In this document: piece by piece, positions 21,763 to 22,958 of the stretch
Numbering within the stretch: the stretch's first letter is position 1
Layout of the letters: the number at the start of each line of letters is the position of its first letter
Program-made: the position numbers and the translations under genes
Notes under the pieces: model-generated
The model's database searches: none
Seen by the model: only the letters and a program-made list of their open reading frames with translations
What the model was told of the DNA's origin: nothing
Source of the DNA: Candidatus Thorarchaeota archaeon
GTDB lineage: Archaea; Asgardarchaeota; Thorarchaeia; Thorarchaeales; Thorarchaeaceae
Assembly (NCBI GenBank): GCA_004524595.1
Contig: SDOA01000060.1
Span: 1 to 22,958 of the forward strand
Direction of reading: 5' to 3'
Length of the DNA: 22,958 nt

Positions 21763-22958
21763 ATGGCACAATCTATACAGACTAAAAAGAAAGGAAAATT
21801 CCGAACAAATGTGATTGCAACATTCTTAGTGATATCCTTTGTATCACTGGCTGCAACCGGCCTAGTTTCTTTGACCTTTGTTGACCTTATTGGGGACTTT
21901 ACAAGAGACGAGAGTTCCTTGGCTCTTCAGACACAGGTTCAAGCAAATATGGAAGAAACAGCTCAAAAGACAGCGCTAGTGATTAACCAGAAACTTACTA
22001 GTGCTCAGGGAATGATTGAAGCAGCAGCCAATGAACTTGAAGCTTTATTTGAATCTGAATCAACCTATGCCTATCGAGAGGTGTACTATGACCTTTTGTT
22101 TGAAGATGATTCAGTAGCTCCAGCTCCTAGCGATAATCACTATGATGATAATTATGGACTCAATGTATCATGGACGTATAGTAGTTGGTTTATTCGAGGA
22201 TATGATTCAACAGATTATACTGACTATGAAACACTTGAAGCGGACAAGCTCGGTCGTGTCTCAAATATGGATTTCATATTCAAGGCAATACATGATCAAC
22301 TTGATTTTAGATGGTTATACATTGCATTTGTTGATGATGGTCTCTTCATCAACTACCCAGGAAGTATATTGAGTAGTACTGATGACGGAGAGCGGATTGC
22401 AGACCTATATGATCCAAGACTCGAAGACTGGTATACAACAATCGCTGAGGGAGTGGGAGAAACGGTCTTCGTAGATCCTTACTATGATGAATTTGACCAG
22501 GTCCTCTTGATCTCAATTGGAAAACTAGTCTATAGTAATGGACTGCCACTTGCAGTCATTTCGGGAGATATCACAATTGAAGATATCCAGCAGAAGGTGA
22601 TTGACATCAAAGTTCTTGAGAGTGGATATGCATTCTTACTAAATTCAGAGGGTGAGATTGTCGCACATCCAGAACTTGATGACCAGGATTACGAGGAAGG
22701 ATTGCCATATCTTCTAGATGTTGAATCGGATATGTCATCTAATGATCCGCTGACTGAGGATGATATGGAGGATATCAGAGAAGTCGAAGGTCAACTTTCA
22801 GGAGCTCTAAGGTATACAAGAGATGGTAACGAAAGCATACTAGTCTATACACCCGTAGGAAAAGGTGGTTATATCTGCGTGATTTCGGTTCCTCTTGCTG
22901 AGGTTCTAGAAGCAATTCCGCCCCTTGAACAACGAATTGCTGAAGCAAATGCAGCAGC
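21763..22958 (+). CDS. Second Cache-domain membrane protein (cut by window end)
   Basis: Open to the window edge; 398 residues seen. ATG at 21763-21765 with perfect AGGAGGT upstream, 12 bases after the stop of the Cache-TPR-VWA gene, so certainly cotranscribed. Residues ~16-40 (VIATFLVISFVSLAATGLVS) are a membrane helix; ~45-390 form a double Cache domain with EDWYTTIAEGVGETVFVDPY and FRWLYIAFVDDGLF, which matches FRWLYMGFD and EEWYTNVA of the previous protein, showing the two are paralogues. ESGYAFLLNSEGEIVAHPEL is the second Cache lobe. The second membrane helix and the cytosolic output domain lie beyond the window, so its output (chemotaxis, kinase or VWA) cannot be told. Confidence 0.88.
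   Translation, partial: MAQSIQTKKKGKFRTNVIATFLVISFVSLAATGLVSLTFVDLIGDFTRDESSLALQTQVQANMEETAQKTALVINQKLTSAQGMIEAAANELEALFESESTYAYREVYYDLLFEDDSVAPAPSDNHYDDNYGLNVSWTYSSWFIRGYDSTDYTDYETLEADKLGRVSNMDFIFKAIHDQLDFRWLYIAFVDDGLFINYPGSILSSTDDGERIADLYDPRLEDWYTTIAEGVGETVFVDPYYDEFDQVLLISIGKLVYSNGLPLAVISGDITIEDIQQKVIDIKVLESGYAFLLNSEGEIVAHPELDDQDYEEGLPYLLDVESDMSSNDPLTEDDMEDIREVEGQLSGALRYTRDGNESILVYTPVGKGGYICVISVPLAEVLEAIPPLEQRIAEANAA

Noticed and set aside
1..22958. tRNA, rRNA, CRISPR arrays, insertion sequences, attachment sites or replication origin
   Set aside because: No cloverleaf, regular repeat-spacer pattern, transposase, integrase or origin-like repeat cluster was seen in the gaps on either strand.

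Overview
This window looks like chromosome from an anaerobic archaeon. The evidence is a 20S proteasome alpha subunit, an archaeal DtdA-type D-aminoacyl-tRNA deacylase, a TrmB-like winged-helix protein, TATA-type promoters, many TTG/GTG starts with GGAGG-like ribosome sites, and a radical-SAM glycyl-radical-enzyme activase. Coiled-coil proteins, a beta-propeller/zinc-ribbon/winged-helix protein, Cache sensors and a non-exported reductive-dehalogenase-like protein together suggest an Asgard-type lineage, perhaps Thorarchaeia. That placement is inference from gene content, not a phylogenetic result. I see no tRNA, rRNA, CRISPR array, insertion sequence or phage gene. No gene-free stretch exceeds about 250 bases.

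Layout. (1) 1-4829, minus strand: a TrmB-like/coiled-coil protein cut by the window edge, a cysteine-motif protein, a long coiled-coil protein, dtdA, and a second large coiled-coil protein sitting 14 bases ahead of dtdA. (2) 5071-5787, plus strand: a beta-rich protein of unknown role, ending tail-to-tail against a small winged-helix regulator (5892-6251, minus) that has a hairpin-plus-T terminator. (3) 6418-8377, minus: an 8-TM protein with a probable outside domain, preceded by a small acidic helical protein. (4) 8442-9107, plus: an Mrr-like nuclease, tail-to-tail (4-base gap) with a divergent beta-carbonic-anhydrase-like protein (9112-10119, minus). (5) 10257-11153, plus: a RimK-family glutamate ligase, tail-to-tail with psmA (11167-11901, minus), followed on the minus strand by an NrdG-like radical SAM activase. 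(6) 12760-13155: an AT-rich islet with one small unknown ORF. (7) 13163-17292, minus: a soluble double-PAS histidine kinase, a protein joining an RLI/ABCE1-type ferredoxin domain to a reductive-dehalogenase-like domain, and a class I/II-type histone-deacetylase-fold enzyme. (8) 17307-22958, plus: a propeller/zinc-ribbon/winged-helix protein, a Cache-TM-TPR-VWA receptor-like protein, and a second Cache protein cut by the window end.

The least ordinary parts are the Cache-TPR-VWA receptor with its neighbours, the RLI-ferredoxin/RdhA fusion, and the carbonic-anhydrase-like protein whose zinc His and Cys are separated by nine residues instead of two. The Cache proteins could form a transmembrane sensing route without a kinase, in which the cytosolic TPR and VWA modules recruit partners. 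Three divergent gene pairs appear to share one near-symmetric TATA element each.
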